Shown piece after piece: positions 8,841 through 19,729 of a stretch of 64,000 nt of DNA. The stretch is taken from NCBI RefSeq assembly GCF_009617875.1, contig NZ_BLAV01000001.1, positions 4,464,001 through 4,528,000 on the forward strand. Direction: 5' to 3'. A program made the translations under genes and the position numbers. The notes below the pieces were generated by a model. The model was not told where the DNA came from and made no database searches. It saw only the letters and a program-made list of their open reading frames with translations. Within the stretch, counting starts at the first letter, position 1, and each line of letters opens with the position of its first letter. Source of the DNA: Prolixibacter sp. NT017. Lineage in GTDB: Bacteria; Bacteroidota; Bacteroidia; Bacteroidales; Prolixibacteraceae.

Positions 8841-10826
8841 ATGAAAAATACGCTTCTCACTATTTTGTGGTTGCTTTTTCTTAAGTGGGGCTGCCAGGCT
8901 CAGTCCGATGTTATGATGCAGGCATTCTACTGGGATCCGCCAGTCGATGCTGCACATCTGAATGGCATTTGGTGGAACAAACTGGCCGGTGAAATACCGG
9001 AGTTGGAAGCTGCCGGAATAAAAGCGCTGTGGATTCCTTCTCCCTGCAAAGGGAACTGGGGAATTTACGATATGGGCTATGGGATTTATGATCATTACGA
9101 CCTTGGTAATTTTAACCAATGTGGTACGGTAGAAACCCGTTTCGGTTCAATGGCCGAATTGATGAACCTTTTGAATGTGGCGCATGATACCTCGAAAGGT
9201 CAGCGAATGGACATTTATGCTGACATTGTCATGAACCATATGTATTCTACACAGAAAAAAGATCTGGAGCGAAACCCTGTCGTGAAAAAGTACATGCAGG
9301 ATCACGCTGTGATAAGCGAAAAAGCCCACGCTCCTTACCCGACCAATGAAATTGTTTGGCAATTCATTCCTTCCCGGCCCGGCAATTATATCTTCCACAT
9401 CCGTGGATTCCATCTGAACTTTGATGCGCCTGCATCGGAACGTTTTTTTCAATTCGAATGCAATCTTCCGGCTCATGCCGGAAATAGCTCTGAGGAAACA
9501 CCTCAAAAAAAATATTACAGGACGATTCAATCACCTGAAAGTGAACAGGAATTTCAGGTGCATGTGCCTGCAGATAAAACAAACCAACCAGTTGAAATTC
9601 GTTTGACCGCGCAAAAGAATTCTGATGGTAAGAATTTTCAATGGACCGATCAAACGAATGCTTATTATGTTTCCGATGTAACTTTGGCAGGAAAATCGGT
9701 GAACGACTCACTGTTTGCATTAACACATACCGGTATTCATTATGTCGATCACGGAAACCTTCCGAACCTGAAATGGCACTACTTCGATTTTCATCCCTCC
9801 GATGCAACTGATTCGCTTGGTTTTCCGGGAAGCCGGGATACACTGATGACGAATGTGAAATGGTTTGGGAACGATTTGAATACCTTGAATTCCGAAGTGC
9901 AGAATCGACTGATGGATTGGGGTAAATGGCTGGCCGATTCTATTGGTTTCGATGGTTACCGGCTCGATTTTGTTCAGGGATACCAGCCGGAAATGGTGGC
10001 TAAATGGGTGACCAACCTGCCGCCGGATAGAACCGGGCAACAGCCGTTTATTGTCAGCGAATATTTCACCAACTATGCCGATAGGATATACGACTGGGTA
10101 AAACGTGTCGACGACTACCGTTTTCAGGGGAAACACCCGAACGTAACGGCTTTCGATTTTCCGTTGAAGAAAGCATTGACTGACATGTGCAACGGAGATG
10201 GAACGTCTTTTTCGATGGAACGCCTGGCAACGGCTTCGATGAGCGACAACGGAAAATACGAACTTCCGGCATCATCGGTGGTCAGCTTTGCGGAGAATCA
10301 CGATACCGGAAAAGAACACGATAAATGGATCGTGAAAGACTGGCGAATGGCCTATGCCTACATTTTGTTTGCGCCTGAAAGGCCTTGCATCTTCTATCCG
10401 CATTATTACGGTGTGAAACAACACGATTTCAACCATAAGGAGTTTTCGGTACAGGCACCCGATACACTGCAAACCTTTATCGATAGAATGATTAAAATCC
10501 GGGCAGACTACCTCGGAGGCTCAATGATGCCCTTGCATTTTAGTCAATGTGCTGCCGCTGATAATCTGTTTGTAGCAAGACGTGAAGGTGGAGCGAAGGA
10601 TTCCGGGGCCATTTTAGTTCTAAATAATAATGATTCACAGGAGCTAAGCTGCATGGCAGACACGAAAGCAGAAGGTTACTCTGATTGGGCTGGTAAAAAG
10701 CTGATGAATCTGCTTCATCCCGACGCTGATGTGAATGTATCCAAACACGGATTTGTGGAACTAAAAGCACCTCCAAGAGGTATATCCCTATATGTACTCG
10801 TCGATAGACCTCATATGCAAAAATAA
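8841..10826 (+). CDS. GH13 alpha-amylase, exported
   Basis: Starch endohydrolase of about 661 residues. The ATG at 8841 is preferred because it directly begins a signal sequence (MKNTLLTILWLLFLKWGCQAQ); upstream in-frame starts lie in or just after the stem-loop. Conserved GH13 regions: DIVMNH near residue 128, GYRLDF with nucleophile Asp376, SEYF with acid/base Glu407, and ENHD with Asp488. The N-terminus (VMMQAFYWDPP) and WIPSPCKG resemble liquefying amylases. About 130 residues inserted after the first region (about 155-290) form a beta-rich, possibly glycan-binding domain. The signal end could also be read as a lipoprotein site, but the box (KWGC) is poor. The gene is the fourth of the sus-type operon. 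Confidence 0.9.
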   Translation: MKNTLLTILWLLFLKWGCQAQSDVMMQAFYWDPPVDAAHLNGIWWNKLAGEIPELEAAGIKALWIPSPCKGNWGIYDMGYGIYDHYDLGNFNQCGTVETRFGSMAELMNLLNVAHDTSKGQRMDIYADIVMNHMYSTQKKDLERNPVVKKYMQDHAVISEKAHAPYPTNEIVWQFIPSRPGNYIFHIRGFHLNFDAPASERFFQFECNLPAHAGNSSEETPQKKYYRTIQSPESEQEFQVHVPADKTNQPVEIRLTAQKNSDGKNFQWTDQTNAYYVSDVTLAGKSVNDSLFALTHTGIHYVDHGNLPNLKWHYFDFHPSDATDSLGFPGSRDTLMTNVKWFGNDLNTLNSEVQNRLMDWGKWLADSIGFDGYRLDFVQGYQPEMVAKWVTNLPPDRTGQQPFIVSEYFTNYADRIYDWVKRVDDYRFQGKHPNVTAFDFPLKKALTDMCNGDGTSFSMERLATASMSDNGKYELPASSVVSFAENHDTGKEHDKWIVKDWRMAYAYILFAPERPCIFYPHYYGVKQHDFNHKEFSVQAPDTLQTFIDRMIKIRADYLGGSMMPLHFSQCAAADNLFVARREGGAKDSGAILVLNNNDSQELSCMADTKAEGYSDWAGKKLMNLLHPDADVNVSKHGFVELKAPPRGISLYVLVDRPHMQK

Positions 10827-10856
10827 ATCATTACCAATCATAATACCGAGAACCAG

Positions 10857-13643
10857 ATGACACTGATGAAAAAGACACTATTCCTGATAGCAACGCTGTT
10901 TGTTAGTCTGACAGCAGGAGCACAAACGGTGACAGACTATTCTGTTTCTACTGATCCAACGTTTTTCACGGCCAATCAGCAGGTAAAAGTAACCTTCGAT
11001 CTGAAGGGATTCGATACCCCAAACCAATGGGGCGATGTTTATTTGTGGATTTGGCTTTCTGATCCGAATGTGGGAAATCCCTCCGATCAGGGAACCTGGT
11101 CAAATACGGCCGATGCCTACAAAATGACCGATGACGGAAACAATAAGTATTCTTTCACCTTCACTCCTTCGGCACTTTGGCCCAATATTGATCCAACGAC
11201 GATCAAGAAAATTGGAGTAATTGCTAAAGCGAAAGATGGCTCTGATACCGGATCCGGGGAAAGGAAAACAACGCCGGATTACATGCTGAATGTGACTGCA
11301 GAAGGAGTACTGGATATTCAAAATTCAGTGACCTCACCTTACATTGGAACGGCAGGCGAATCCCTACCGGTCTCTATCGTTACCAGTGAATCGGCCGATA
11401 TTACTCTTTCTTTGGATAACACAGTGTTGAAAACTGTAACAGGAACAACTCTGGATGACAATGTTACGTTGCCACAGTCGGGCGATCACTGGCTGATTAC
11501 CAAGGCTCAGGCAGGAACAAAAATCAGTTACGATTCGGTGTTTGTCACCATAAAGCAGGATTTGACCGGAACGATGCCGGCTGGTTATCGTAAAGGAATT
11601 AATTACGTTGACGATACTACGGTAGGACTGGTCCTTTGGGCTCCTTACAAAAATAATGTGTATGTGTTGGGAGAGTTTGATAACTGGCAGCCGAAGGCGG
11701 CTTATCAAATGCACAAGGACGGAGACTATTACTGGATTACCCTGAATGTGGAAAAAGGGAAAGAGTACCTGTACCAATATCTGGTTGATGATTCCATCAA
11801 AATTGCTGACCCCTATACCGAAAAGGTAAGCGATCCGTGGAATGACCAGTACATCTCGAGTACAACTTATCCCAATCTAATTGCATATCCTACCGGGAAA
11901 ACGACCGGAATTACCTCCAGTTTTCAAACGGCACAGACACCTTATAACTGGCAGGTGACTAATTTTACACCGCCAGCAGCTGATTCTTTAGTTATTTACG
12001 AGTTATTAGTTAGGGATTTCGATGCATCACATTCTTTTCAGGGAGTGATCGACCACCTCGACTATTTACAGGATTTGAACGTGAATGTTGTGGAATTGAT
12101 GCCGGTAAATGAATTTGAAGGAAACAGCAGTTGGGGGTATAATCCCGATTTCTATTTTGCTCCGGATAAGTACTACGGTCCTAAAAACGACTTGAAAAAG
12201 CTGGTTGACGAATGCCACAAGAGAGGAATGGCTGTTGTTATTGATTTGGTGTTGAACCATTCGTATGGTCAGAGTCCGTTCGTTCAGCTTTATTTCAAAG
12301 ACGGAAAACCAACAGCCCAAAATCCCTGGTATAATCAGCAAAGTAACTTCGAAAATCCGGATGCTCAGTGGGGATACGATTTCAACCATGAGAGTCCTGC
12401 GACACAACAGCTGGTTGACAGCATCAATTCCTTTTGGATGAGTCAGTACAAAGTAGACGGTTTCCGTTTCGACTTTACGAAAGGTTTTTCGAATAATTTC
12501 AAGCCGTTGGCAACCGATCCGTGGGGAAGTAAATACGATGCTGATCGGATTCGCATATTGGAAAGAATGGCCGATCGGATATGGAAACGGAAGTCGGATG
12601 CGCTGGTTATTTTCGAGCATTTGGCTGACAATAGTGAAGAGACCGTTTTAGCAGACTACAACAAAGGGATTCTTCTTTGGGGGAATATGTCAGGGGCTGC
12701 CCAAAATGCTGCAAAAGGAAATGTGACCAATAATAATGCAGATTTCTCAGGGGCTTCATACACTGATAGAAGCTGGAACAAATCACGACTGGTTGGTTAT
12801 ATGGAAAGCCATGATGAGCAGCGGGTGGCCTATGTTGCCGAAACCTCCGGTTTGGCAAATGACAATTACAATATAAAAGATGTTCCGACTGCGTTAAAAC
12901 GAATCGAATTGAATGCAGCACTATTCTTCACCATTCCCGGCCCGAAAATGTTCTATATGTTTGATGAGTTGGGCAATGATAAGGATATTAATGTCCCGAG
13001 TCGTACCGGTGAGAAAGAGCCTTTGTGGAGCTACGTGGACGATCCCAATCGTACCGATGTTTTCCAGACATATGCCAAATTATTTTACCTAAAGCGCAAT
13101 TACGACATCTTCTCGACTACCGATTTTACTTATTCATTGAATGGAGTTACGAAGTGGATAAAGCTGAATAAAAACAATCAGCACGTGGTGGTTGAAGGAA
13201 ACTTTGGTTTGACCGCTGCCGATCTGTCTGTTGATTTTCCGGTTACCGGAAAGTGGTATGAATATTTTACCGGCGATTCCATTAACCTGACGAGCAATTC
13301 GTACATGGCTCATCTGGCGCCCGGAGAGTACCGGTTGTATTCAACAGAGAATTTTACGAAAGACCATATTGTAACCGATGTACCGACTGTGTCGGCTAAT
13401 GATAACCCATTACAGGTGTGGCCCAATCCGGTTCAAAATAGCCTGAATCTATCGGCCGACGAAGATATGAATCGTGTAACCGTATATTCCATTACCGGAC
13501 GGGTATTGCTCGATAAAAGCTTTCCGGGGTACGGCAAAACATCCATAGCGATTCAATCCGATGGTTGGCCACAGGGAACTTATATTGTAAAAGTAATTAC
13601 CACTTCCGGCAATGTGGAAACCCGGAAAGTGATGAAATATTGA
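10857..13643 (+). CDS. GH13 alpha-amylase/pullulanase-like enzyme with CBM48-like and type IX sorting domains
   Basis: Secreted 928-residue glycosidase. Signal peptide about 1-22. N-terminal beta domains (about 23-240) precede a CBM48/E-set-like module near 255-330 (LVLWAPYKNNVYVLGEFDNW). The catalytic barrel has VVIDLVLNH, GFRFDF (nucleophile Asp539), FEHLAD (Glu587) and ESHDEQ (Asp653). The last 75 residues are a type IX sorting domain starting VWPNPVQNSLNL (about 854) and ending KVMKY, so the enzyme should cross the outer membrane by the PorU/gliding secretion system and be attached or released. It follows the first amylase after 30 nt. CBM48-type modules suggest branched or debranched alpha-glucan; exact specificity is not readable. 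Confidence 0.9.
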   Translation: MTLMKKTLFLIATLFVSLTAGAQTVTDYSVSTDPTFFTANQQVKVTFDLKGFDTPNQWGDVYLWIWLSDPNVGNPSDQGTWSNTADAYKMTDDGNNKYSFTFTPSALWPNIDPTTIKKIGVIAKAKDGSDTGSGERKTTPDYMLNVTAEGVLDIQNSVTSPYIGTAGESLPVSIVTSESADITLSLDNTVLKTVTGTTLDDNVTLPQSGDHWLITKAQAGTKISYDSVFVTIKQDLTGTMPAGYRKGINYVDDTTVGLVLWAPYKNNVYVLGEFDNWQPKAAYQMHKDGDYYWITLNVEKGKEYLYQYLVDDSIKIADPYTEKVSDPWNDQYISSTTYPNLIAYPTGKTTGITSSFQTAQTPYNWQVTNFTPPAADSLVIYELLVRDFDASHSFQGVIDHLDYLQDLNVNVVELMPVNEFEGNSSWGYNPDFYFAPDKYYGPKNDLKKLVDECHKRGMAVVIDLVLNHSYGQSPFVQLYFKDGKPTAQNPWYNQQSNFENPDAQWGYDFNHESPATQQLVDSINSFWMSQYKVDGFRFDFTKGFSNNFKPLATDPWGSKYDADRIRILERMADRIWKRKSDALVIFEHLADNSEETVLADYNKGILLWGNMSGAAQNAAKGNVTNNNADFSGASYTDRSWNKSRLVGYMESHDEQRVAYVAETSGLANDNYNIKDVPTALKRIELNAALFFTIPGPKMFYMFDELGNDKDINVPSRTGEKEPLWSYVDDPNRTDVFQTYAKLFYLKRNYDIFSTTDFTYSLNGVTKWIKLNKNNQHVVVEGNFGLTAADLSVDFPVTGKWYEYFTGDSINLTSNSYMAHLAPGEYRLYSTENFTKDHIVTDVPTVSANDNPLQVWPNPVQNSLNLSADEDMNRVTVYSITGRVLLDKSFPGYGKTSIAIQSDGWPQGTYIVKVITTSGNVETRKVMKY

Positions 13644-13879
13644 TCAGAGTTGAATAAAAATTGTATGATTTTTTGCCCGGAATTTGCAATTGATTTTTCC
13701 GTTTAATGAACAGATCGTGCCGTTCACCACATAAAATCGGCCGTTCGTCAAAAAAATTTTTCAGTTTGTTCAGGAATGTCTTAATTGTCGACAGGTAAAA
13801 AAGCAAGGATACGCAGTAGTACCTTCATCGTTGGTTTTTGAAGGCTACTTACTTCAGAAGTAAGACTGCAAAAAATGAA

Positions 13880-13910
13880 AATGCCGCGTTCGGGAGGATG
13901 CGGCATTTTT
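13880..13910 (+). terminator. Intrinsic terminator downstream of the starch operon
   Basis: Stem AATGCCGC (13880-13887) pairs with GCGGCATT (13900-13907), followed by a T-run. A second small hairpin (CTTACTTC/GAAGTAAG) lies just before it. It is 237 nt after the last amylase stop. Confidence 0.7.
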
Positions 13911-13973
13911 TATGAAACTTTGCAAAACGGTTTTCGGGTTTAAGTAGACGATTTCTTCGTCGCAGTGTGATTG

Positions 13974-14004
13974 TTGTAAACTACTGCGCAATGTGCTATA
14001 TTTG
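13974..14004 (+). promoter_or_regulatory. Predicted metH promoter
   Basis: TTG (13974-13976), 20 nt, then TATATTTG (13997-14004): an exact Bacteroidota-type promoter. The predicted start near 14011 leaves a 5' leader of about 490 nt before metH. Confidence 0.65.
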
Positions 14005-14010
14005 CGCGAA

Positions 14011-14504
14011 ATTATTTTTTATTCAGTATAAAAACTGATAATCTGAAATAAATCTTTTTCTGTCTTCCAAATGATTGAAAGAATAAGCATCGAAAACCAG
14101 GAACTGGTCACCCGGAGGTCTCATGGGAATGGGCTTTTCATGGTTAGTCACATGCATTTCTCCAATCGGTGCATGCGCTGATTAGCGCTGTTTACTAATC
14201 TATTTACCCATCTCCCGGATTTTTCGGACAACTGTTCGCTTACAGCACGGAAACAGCCAATAGAAAGCCGCAACCATGTACTTTTTGATTTTCAAGCATT
14301 GTTGTCAATTGAAGCAATGAGCTGATTGATCTGATTTTACCTGTTATACAGGAAAATGAACCGGACAGTGGGTTCACTGTTAAGGAAGTGGTTGAAGTGA
14401 TTTCGGGAGGTTTTAATCTCATAGTTGTGAGATGTTTTTTTGAAACTCATAGTTTTGTGAAAGCAAAGAAAAGACTTGATTTTAGCTGAATAGATACAAC
14501 TGAT
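14011..14504 (+). promoter_or_regulatory. Long structured metH leader with terminator (candidate attenuator or riboswitch)
   Basis: No gene lies here on the plus strand apart from a 36-codon ORF (14071-14181). A three-way junction can be drawn: P1 GGGAATGGG (14125-14133) with CCCATCTCCC (14207-14216, one bulged C); P2 CATGCA (14151-14156) with TGCATG (14170-14175); P3 GATTAG (14180-14185) with CTAATC (14195-14200). A small hairpin ACCAG/CTGGT precedes it. Near the end, ATCTCA (14416-14421) pairs with TGAGAT (14428-14433) and is followed by seven T. A partial copy of the terminator sequence (CTCATAGTT) recurs just after it. No known SAM or B12 riboswitch consensus was recognised. Confidence 0.5.
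14416..14441 (+). terminator. Terminator-like hairpin inside the metH leader
   Basis: ATCTCA-TAGTTG-TGAGAT followed by G and seven T, about 63 nt before the metH ATG. Its place between promoter and gene implies regulated read-through rather than the end of an operon. Confidence 0.55.
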
Positions 14505-17500
14505 ATGACAAACAAATACAATATACAGGAAGAAATAAAAAAGCGTGTCCTGGTGCTCGATGGAGCCATGGGGACGATGATTCAAAAATACAAGCTGGAA
14601 GAGGAAGACTTCCGGGGGACCCGTTTTGCCGACTGGAAACAGTCGTTGAGAGGAAATAACGATCTTCTTTCCATCGTCCGTCCCGATATTATCCGTGATA
14701 TTCATGAAGAATTTTTGGAAGCCGGTGCCGATATTCTGGAGACCAATACGTTCAATGCCAACCGCATTTCCCAGTCCGATTACGGCATGGAAGAGTTGGT
14801 TTACGAACTGAATGTCGCTTCGGTGAAAGTAGCCCGCGAAGCGGCTGAAAAGTATTCAACTCCTGATAAACCCCGTTTTGTTGCTGGATCACTCGGGCCA
14901 ACAAACAAAACGGCATCCATGTCACCCGATGTGAATGACCCGGGTTTTCGTGCCGTTAGCTATAACGATTTGAAAGAAACCTACCGGGAGCAGGTGGAAG
15001 GTTTGCTGGATGGCGGTGTTGATCTGCTGTTGGTCGAAACGATTTTCGATACCCTGAATGCCAAAGCTGCCCTGATGGCCATCGATGAAGCATTGGAAGC
15101 ACGTGGAATTCGGAAACCCGTGATGGTTTCCGGAACAATTACAGACGCCAGCGGACGAACTCTTTCCGGGCAAACGGTTGAGGCATTCCTTAACTCCGTT
15201 TCACACATGGATTTGCTGACCATCGGGCTGAACTGCTCGCTGGGAGCGAAAGACATGCGTCCCTACCTGGAAGAGCTGGGGAGGAAAGCGCCGTTTTACA
15301 TCAGTGCTTACCCGAACGCCGGATTGCCTAACCAGTTCGGTGAGTACGACGAAACGCCGGAAATGATGGCCGAACAGGTAAAAGGTTTTCTCGACAAAAG
15401 CACAGTAAATATCGTAGGCGGTTGCTGTGGTACCACGCCGGACCACATTCGGGAACTGGCGAAACTGGCTGAAAAGGCCCGGCCACATGAAAAGGTGCAT
15501 CCCGAAGTAGCGATGCGCTTGAGTGGATTAGAGCCTCTTACGGTGAACCAAATGGCGAATTTCATCAACGTGGGAGAGCGTTGTAATGTAGCAGGTTCGC
15601 GAAAATTTGCCCGTTTGATTCGGGAAGAAAAGTATGAGGAAGCGCTTTCCATTGCCCGCGAGATGGTGGAAGGTGGTGCCCAGGTTATCGATGTGAACCT
15701 TGACGATGCCATGCTTGATGCGAAGAAGGAAATGGTTCGCTTCCTGAATCTCTTAATGGCGGAACCGGATATTGCCCGGCTTCCCATCATGATTGACTCA
15801 TCCAAGTGGGAAGTGATCGAAGCTGGTCTTCAGTGTTTGCAAGGGAAAGCGATTGTCAACTCCATCAGTCTGAAAGAAGGCGAAGAAGAATTTAAGGCAC
15901 ATGCCCATAAAATAAAGCAGTACGGAGCAGCAGTTGTTGTGATGGCTTTCGACGAAGATGGTCAGGCCGACTCGTACGAGCGCCGCATTCAAATATGTGA
16001 GCGGGCTTATCGTATTCTTGCGGAAGATGTTCAATTCCCGGCAACGGATATTATTTTCGATCCAAACATATTAACAGTTGGAACCGGTATAGAAGAGCAT
16101 AACAATTATGCGATCGATTATATCCGCGCAACGAAATGGATTAAGGAAAATCTGCCGGAAGCTCGGGTAAGTGGCGGTGTGTCCAATGTATCGTTCGCTT
16201 TCCGCGGAAACAATGTAGTCCGGGAAGCGATGCACTCGGCATTCCTGTATCATGCCATTAAGGCTGGAATGGACATGGGGATCGTCAACCCGGGAATGCT
16301 GCAGATATACGACGAAGTTCCGAAAGACTTGTTGGAACATGTTGAAGACGTATTGCTGAACCGTCGTCCCGATGCTACGGAGCGGTTACTGGAATTTGCC
16401 GAGAAGGTAAAAGGCACCGGACAGAAAGAGGAGAAGAAAGACGAATGGCGCGAACTTCCCGTGGAGAAACGATTGGAACATTCGCTGGTGAAAGGACTTC
16501 CGGATCATGTGGAAGAGGATCTCGAAGAAATCCTTCCGAAATTCGATGCCGCGCTCAATATCATCGAAGGTCCGCTGATGGACGGAATGAACATCGTAGG
16601 CGACCTGTTTGGTGATGGAAAAATGTTTCTTCCTCAGGTGATTAAATCAGCCCGTGTGATGAAAAAAGCGGTTGCCTGGCTACAACCACACATCGAACGG
16701 GAAAAAGCCCTGAATGGCGGCGAAGTGAAGAACCGAACCAAAGTTTTGCTGGCTACGGTGAAAGGTGATGTACACGACATTGGTAAAAATATAGTCGGGG
16801 TGGTGTTGGCCTGTAATAACATAGAGGTGATTGATCTGGGCGTTATGGTCCCGACGGAAAAGATTCTGGCAAAAGCTGAAGAAGAGAAAGTCGATTTGAT
16901 AGGTCTAAGTGGCTTGATTACACCTTCGCTGGAGGAGATGGTGCTGGTCGCCCGTGAAATGGAAAACCGAAACATGAATGTACCGCTGATTATTGGTGGT
17001 GCAACGACGTCAAAAATTCATACAGCGGTAAAAATTGAGCCGGAATACAGTGAACCCGTAGTTCACGTGAAAGATGCATCACGCGCTGTTGGGGTGGTAC
17101 AAAACCTGGTCAACCGTGAACAAAAATACATCGACGATATCAAAACCGAGTACGAAGGAATTCGCGAGTTCCACGGAAATAAGAAGCCGAAATCGTACCT
17201 GACGTTTGACCAAGCGAAGGAAAATGCCTTCCGTCCCGACTGGAAGACACAACCAGTTTACACGCCCAATTTTACAGGTGTGAAAGTTTTTGACGATTAT
17301 CCGCTGGAAGAATTGCGCGAATATATCGACTGGACCTTCTTCTTCCTGGCCTGGGAGCTTCGGGCACATTTCCCGGATGTGTTGGACGATCCGAAAATGG
17401 GTAAAGAAGCGCGCAAATTATTTGCCGATGCCAATGCTATGCTCGATGAAATTATAGAGAAGAAAATGTTGAAGGCGAGCGGCGTCTTTGGCTTGTGGCC

Positions 17501-18176
17501 GGCCAACTCGGTAGGCGAAGATATCGAATTGTACACCGATGAATCGCGGACCGAAAAAGTAGGTACTTTCCATCATCTGCGTCAGCAAACTATCAAAAAG
17601 GAAAAGGGTAAACCCAACTTTTGTCTGAGCGATTTTGTAGCGCCCAAGGATAGCGGCGTGAAAGATTACTGCGGAGGATTTGCCGTGACTGCCGGAATCG
17701 GTTTGGAGAAATGGGTGGAGGAGTACAAAGCTGATCACAACGATTATAAGGCCATCATGTTGGAAGCGCTGGCTGATCGTCTGGCCGAGGCTTTCGCCGA
17801 AAGACTGCACGAAAGAGTTCGTAAAGAGTTTTGGGCGTATGTTCCGGATGAAAATTTAACAAAAGAAGAATTGATTCGGGTCAAGTACCAGGGAATCCGT
17901 CCGGCATTGGGTTATCCGGCCTGTCCGGAACACTCGGAGAAAGAGAATCTGTTCAATCTGTTGGATGCCGAGAAAAATACCGGTATTAAGCTCACCGAGC
18001 ATTTTGCCATGTACCCGACAGCCTCGGTTAGCGGACAATATTTTGCACATCCCGACTCCATCTATTTTGGTGTGGATAAAGTAGGTAAAGAGCAGGTGGA
18101 AGATTACGCGCGACGGAAAAATGAATCGGTTGAATTCATCGAGAAGTTCCTTCCGGTGAATTTGAATTACAAATAA
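14505..18176 (+). CDS. metH: Cobalamin-dependent methionine synthase
   Basis: Cytosolic enzyme of 1223 residues that moves the methyl group of 5-methyltetrahydrofolate to homocysteine by way of methylcobalamin. All modules are present: homocysteine domain (about 10-325) with zinc ligands in GLNCSLGA (about 240) and GGCCGTTP (about 305); pterin domain (about 355-610); cobalamin cap and binding domain with GDVHDIGKN (about 755) that carries the axial His, and GLSGLITPS; and the SAM-dependent reactivation domain (about 900-1223) with YPACPEHSE and SGQYFAHP. Length matches full MetH. It is transcribed alone behind a long leader; metF lies 4 kb downstream and metK 40 kb away. Confidence 0.98.
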   Translation: MTNKYNIQEEIKKRVLVLDGAMGTMIQKYKLEEEDFRGTRFADWKQSLRGNNDLLSIVRPDIIRDIHEEFLEAGADILETNTFNANRISQSDYGMEELVYELNVASVKVAREAAEKYSTPDKPRFVAGSLGPTNKTASMSPDVNDPGFRAVSYNDLKETYREQVEGLLDGGVDLLLVETIFDTLNAKAALMAIDEALEARGIRKPVMVSGTITDASGRTLSGQTVEAFLNSVSHMDLLTIGLNCSLGAKDMRPYLEELGRKAPFYISAYPNAGLPNQFGEYDETPEMMAEQVKGFLDKSTVNIVGGCCGTTPDHIRELAKLAEKARPHEKVHPEVAMRLSGLEPLTVNQMANFINVGERCNVAGSRKFARLIREEKYEEALSIAREMVEGGAQVIDVNLDDAMLDAKKEMVRFLNLLMAEPDIARLPIMIDSSKWEVIEAGLQCLQGKAIVNSISLKEGEEEFKAHAHKIKQYGAAVVVMAFDEDGQADSYERRIQICERAYRILAEDVQFPATDIIFDPNILTVGTGIEEHNNYAIDYIRATKWIKENLPEARVSGGVSNVSFAFRGNNVVREAMHSAFLYHAIKAGMDMGIVNPGMLQIYDEVPKDLLEHVEDVLLNRRPDATERLLEFAEKVKGTGQKEEKKDEWRELPVEKRLEHSLVKGLPDHVEEDLEEILPKFDAALNIIEGPLMDGMNIVGDLFGDGKMFLPQVIKSARVMKKAVAWLQPHIEREKALNGGEVKNRTKVLLATVKGDVHDIGKNIVGVVLACNNIEVIDLGVMVPTEKILAKAEEEKVDLIGLSGLITPSLEEMVLVAREMENRNMNVPLIIGGATTSKIHTAVKIEPEYSEPVVHVKDASRAVGVVQNLVNREQKYIDDIKTEYEGIREFHGNKKPKSYLTFDQAKENAFRPDWKTQPVYTPNFTGVKVFDDYPLEELREYIDWTFFFLAWELRAHFPDVLDDPKMGKEARKLFADANAMLDEIIEKKMLKASGVFGLWPANSVGEDIELYTDESRTEKVGTFHHLRQQTIKKEKGKPNFCLSDFVAPKDSGVKDYCGGFAVTAGIGLEKWVEEYKADHNDYKAIMLEALADRLAEAFAERLHERVRKEFWAYVPDENLTKEELIRVKYQGIRPALGYPACPEHSEKENLFNLLDAEKNTGIKLTEHFAMYPTASVSGQYFAHPDSIYFGVDKVGKEQVEDYARRKNESVEFIEKFLPVNLNYK

Positions 18177-18189
18177 TATTGAGATGAAT

Positions 18190-18218
18190 AGAGGGAATCA
18201 AGAAAGGTTCCCTCTTAT
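18190..18218. terminator. Bidirectional terminator between metH and the facing gene
   Basis: AGAGGGAA (18190-18197) pairs with TTCCCTCT (18208-18215), lying between the convergent metH and the minus-strand surface protein gene. Confidence 0.6.
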
Positions 18219-19726
18219 TTCAACAATACTTTCCCTACTGTAATTTCAACACCGATTTTCTGATTGTCGGTGGTGTACACTACTCTTCCCGAAGTTGTCA
18301 CCTGATTGCTGTTGTAGTATGCCGTCCCGGTTATGACAACCAAAGCATAATCGGGGCTTCCAACATAGTCTGGCTTAGCATTCCCAATTCTTGCAGCGGT
18401 GGAACTAACAACACCGGCCAGAAAATCTCCTGCCTGATATGTTCTGATTTTACCTGTTGATGGATCGATTCCGGCAATATCGCCAACTGACAGGGTTCCT
18501 TCAGCGGGCATGTATTCAGCGTAAGAATCCGGTCCGGCACTGATAAATGCATGTTGGTTAACCGTGATATTTCCGTTGATATTGAAAATTTCAGAGGTGT
18601 CAGACTCAGCATCGAATGTGAACTTTCCAGAGGTTGTCAGATGCAGAAAGTCGCCTGAATTCGTATTGGTGATGCGGAATAGATTGTTGTTATTATCCAC
18701 ATCCCATTCATTATCGCCCTTCTTCAACATTAAAACAGAACGTTTGTCGGAGGCAACAGAGTGTATGAGAATGTTGGCAGGACCATTGTCAGACTGAATG
18801 GTAACCGGATAATTTCCGGTATGCAACTGAGCTGTCCCCATGTTCAATTCCGAGGTTTTACCGTGGATCCAGGTGTCGGCATAGATGTCATTTTCTGACG
18901 GAGCAGAAGGAGAGCCTGTAGAGAATTTGCCGTTGATAAGCAGGTCAGCACTGTGCGTTTCGATGCGGGCAGTATCGTTCCCCCACGGAAATTCAAAACG
19001 GGTTTGAATGAAGCCTGAATAATCTTCACTTTCAATGGAAAAATGTTGATGCAAACGGGTTGGGTAATGTAGATAATAGTGTGCGACCATGGCTATTTTG
19101 CCATCATCATGTTTGTTGTACCACACCACCGCTGTTTTTGCTGTATCGGCCGGCCATTTCATTTTAATAAGCGCCGATTCCGGCAAATGCGCTTGGTCGG
19201 TCTGTAAACGCATTCTTCCATTATCTCTCATCTCCAATGCAAAGGTCGAATCTGCCGAGCCAATCGATACTTTTCTTTGTGTATAAAGATTGTTTCCTGA
19301 AACCTGCCAGTTGGAACTATCAATAACGGTTTTCGCATGTAGAGCAATTGGAACCGGATGGAGATTTGCATAACCCAGGTCAAAAGTATTTCCGTCGCTC
19401 ACCGAATGGGCTGTTATGTGGAAAACATAATTTGGGGAATGACTCCAGTCGATATTTTCGAAACTCCCGGTAACGGGTGTGCCTGCTCCGATAGATGCGT
19501 AGAAATATCCTGCTTGATTAGTCGTTATGGTTTGTTGTTCTTCGTACACAACTAGCGAATGGTCAACGGCGGAAACAAGTTGGAAATCCATTTCCAGTGA
19601 TTGATTGGCAGGAACTGTACCATCATCATTTTGTATTATTCCCTCAAACGGCAGATAGTAGGGTGACTGTGCCATTGCAAAGAATGGTAGCAGGAACATG
19701 GTGAAAATAACGATTGTCTTCTGCAT
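18215..19726 (-). CDS. Exported tail-fibre-like surface protein
   Basis: 503-residue protein with a signal peptide (ends AMAQ). No enzymatic motif seen. The N-terminal third looks like a beta-rich domain (FEGIIQNDDGTVPANQSLEMDFQ), the middle has short fibre-like beta segments, and the C-terminal part (LSVGDIAGIDPSTGKIRTYQAGDFLAGVV) resembles the region of phage tail-spike and bacterial fibre proteins that follows the shaft. It is a paralogue of the gene just upstream: both share Q-D-FQL/QIEL starts, PESALIKMKW/NESAMIKLKW, MLKKGDN-W and G-YQAGD segments. Only 3 nt separate them, and a T9SS-domain protein starts the set. It probably forms a surface structure; function unknown. Confidence 0.75.
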   Translation of the reverse strand: MQKTIVIFTMFLLPFFAMAQSPYYLPFEGIIQNDDGTVPANQSLEMDFQLVSAVDHSLVVYEEQQTITTNQAGYFYASIGAGTPVTGSFENIDWSHSPNYVFHITAHSVSDGNTFDLGYANLHPVPIALHAKTVIDSSNWQVSGNNLYTQRKVSIGSADSTFALEMRDNGRMRLQTDQAHLPESALIKMKWPADTAKTAVVWYNKHDDGKIAMVAHYYLHYPTRLHQHFSIESEDYSGFIQTRFEFPWGNDTARIETHSADLLINGKFSTGSPSAPSENDIYADTWIHGKTSELNMGTAQLHTGNYPVTIQSDNGPANILIHSVASDKRSVLMLKKGDNEWDVDNNNNLFRITNTNSGDFLHLTTSGKFTFDAESDTSEIFNINGNITVNQHAFISAGPDSYAEYMPAEGTLSVGDIAGIDPSTGKIRTYQAGDFLAGVVSSTAARIGNAKPDYVGSPDYALVVITGTAYYNSNQVTTSGRVVYTTDNQKIGVEITVGKVLLK

Positions 19727-19729
19727 AGC

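Noticed and set aside
14011..14504. Cobalamin or SAM riboswitch ahead of metH
   Set aside because: No B12 box, no SAM-I or SAM-II core sequence found; kept only as an unclassified structured leader.
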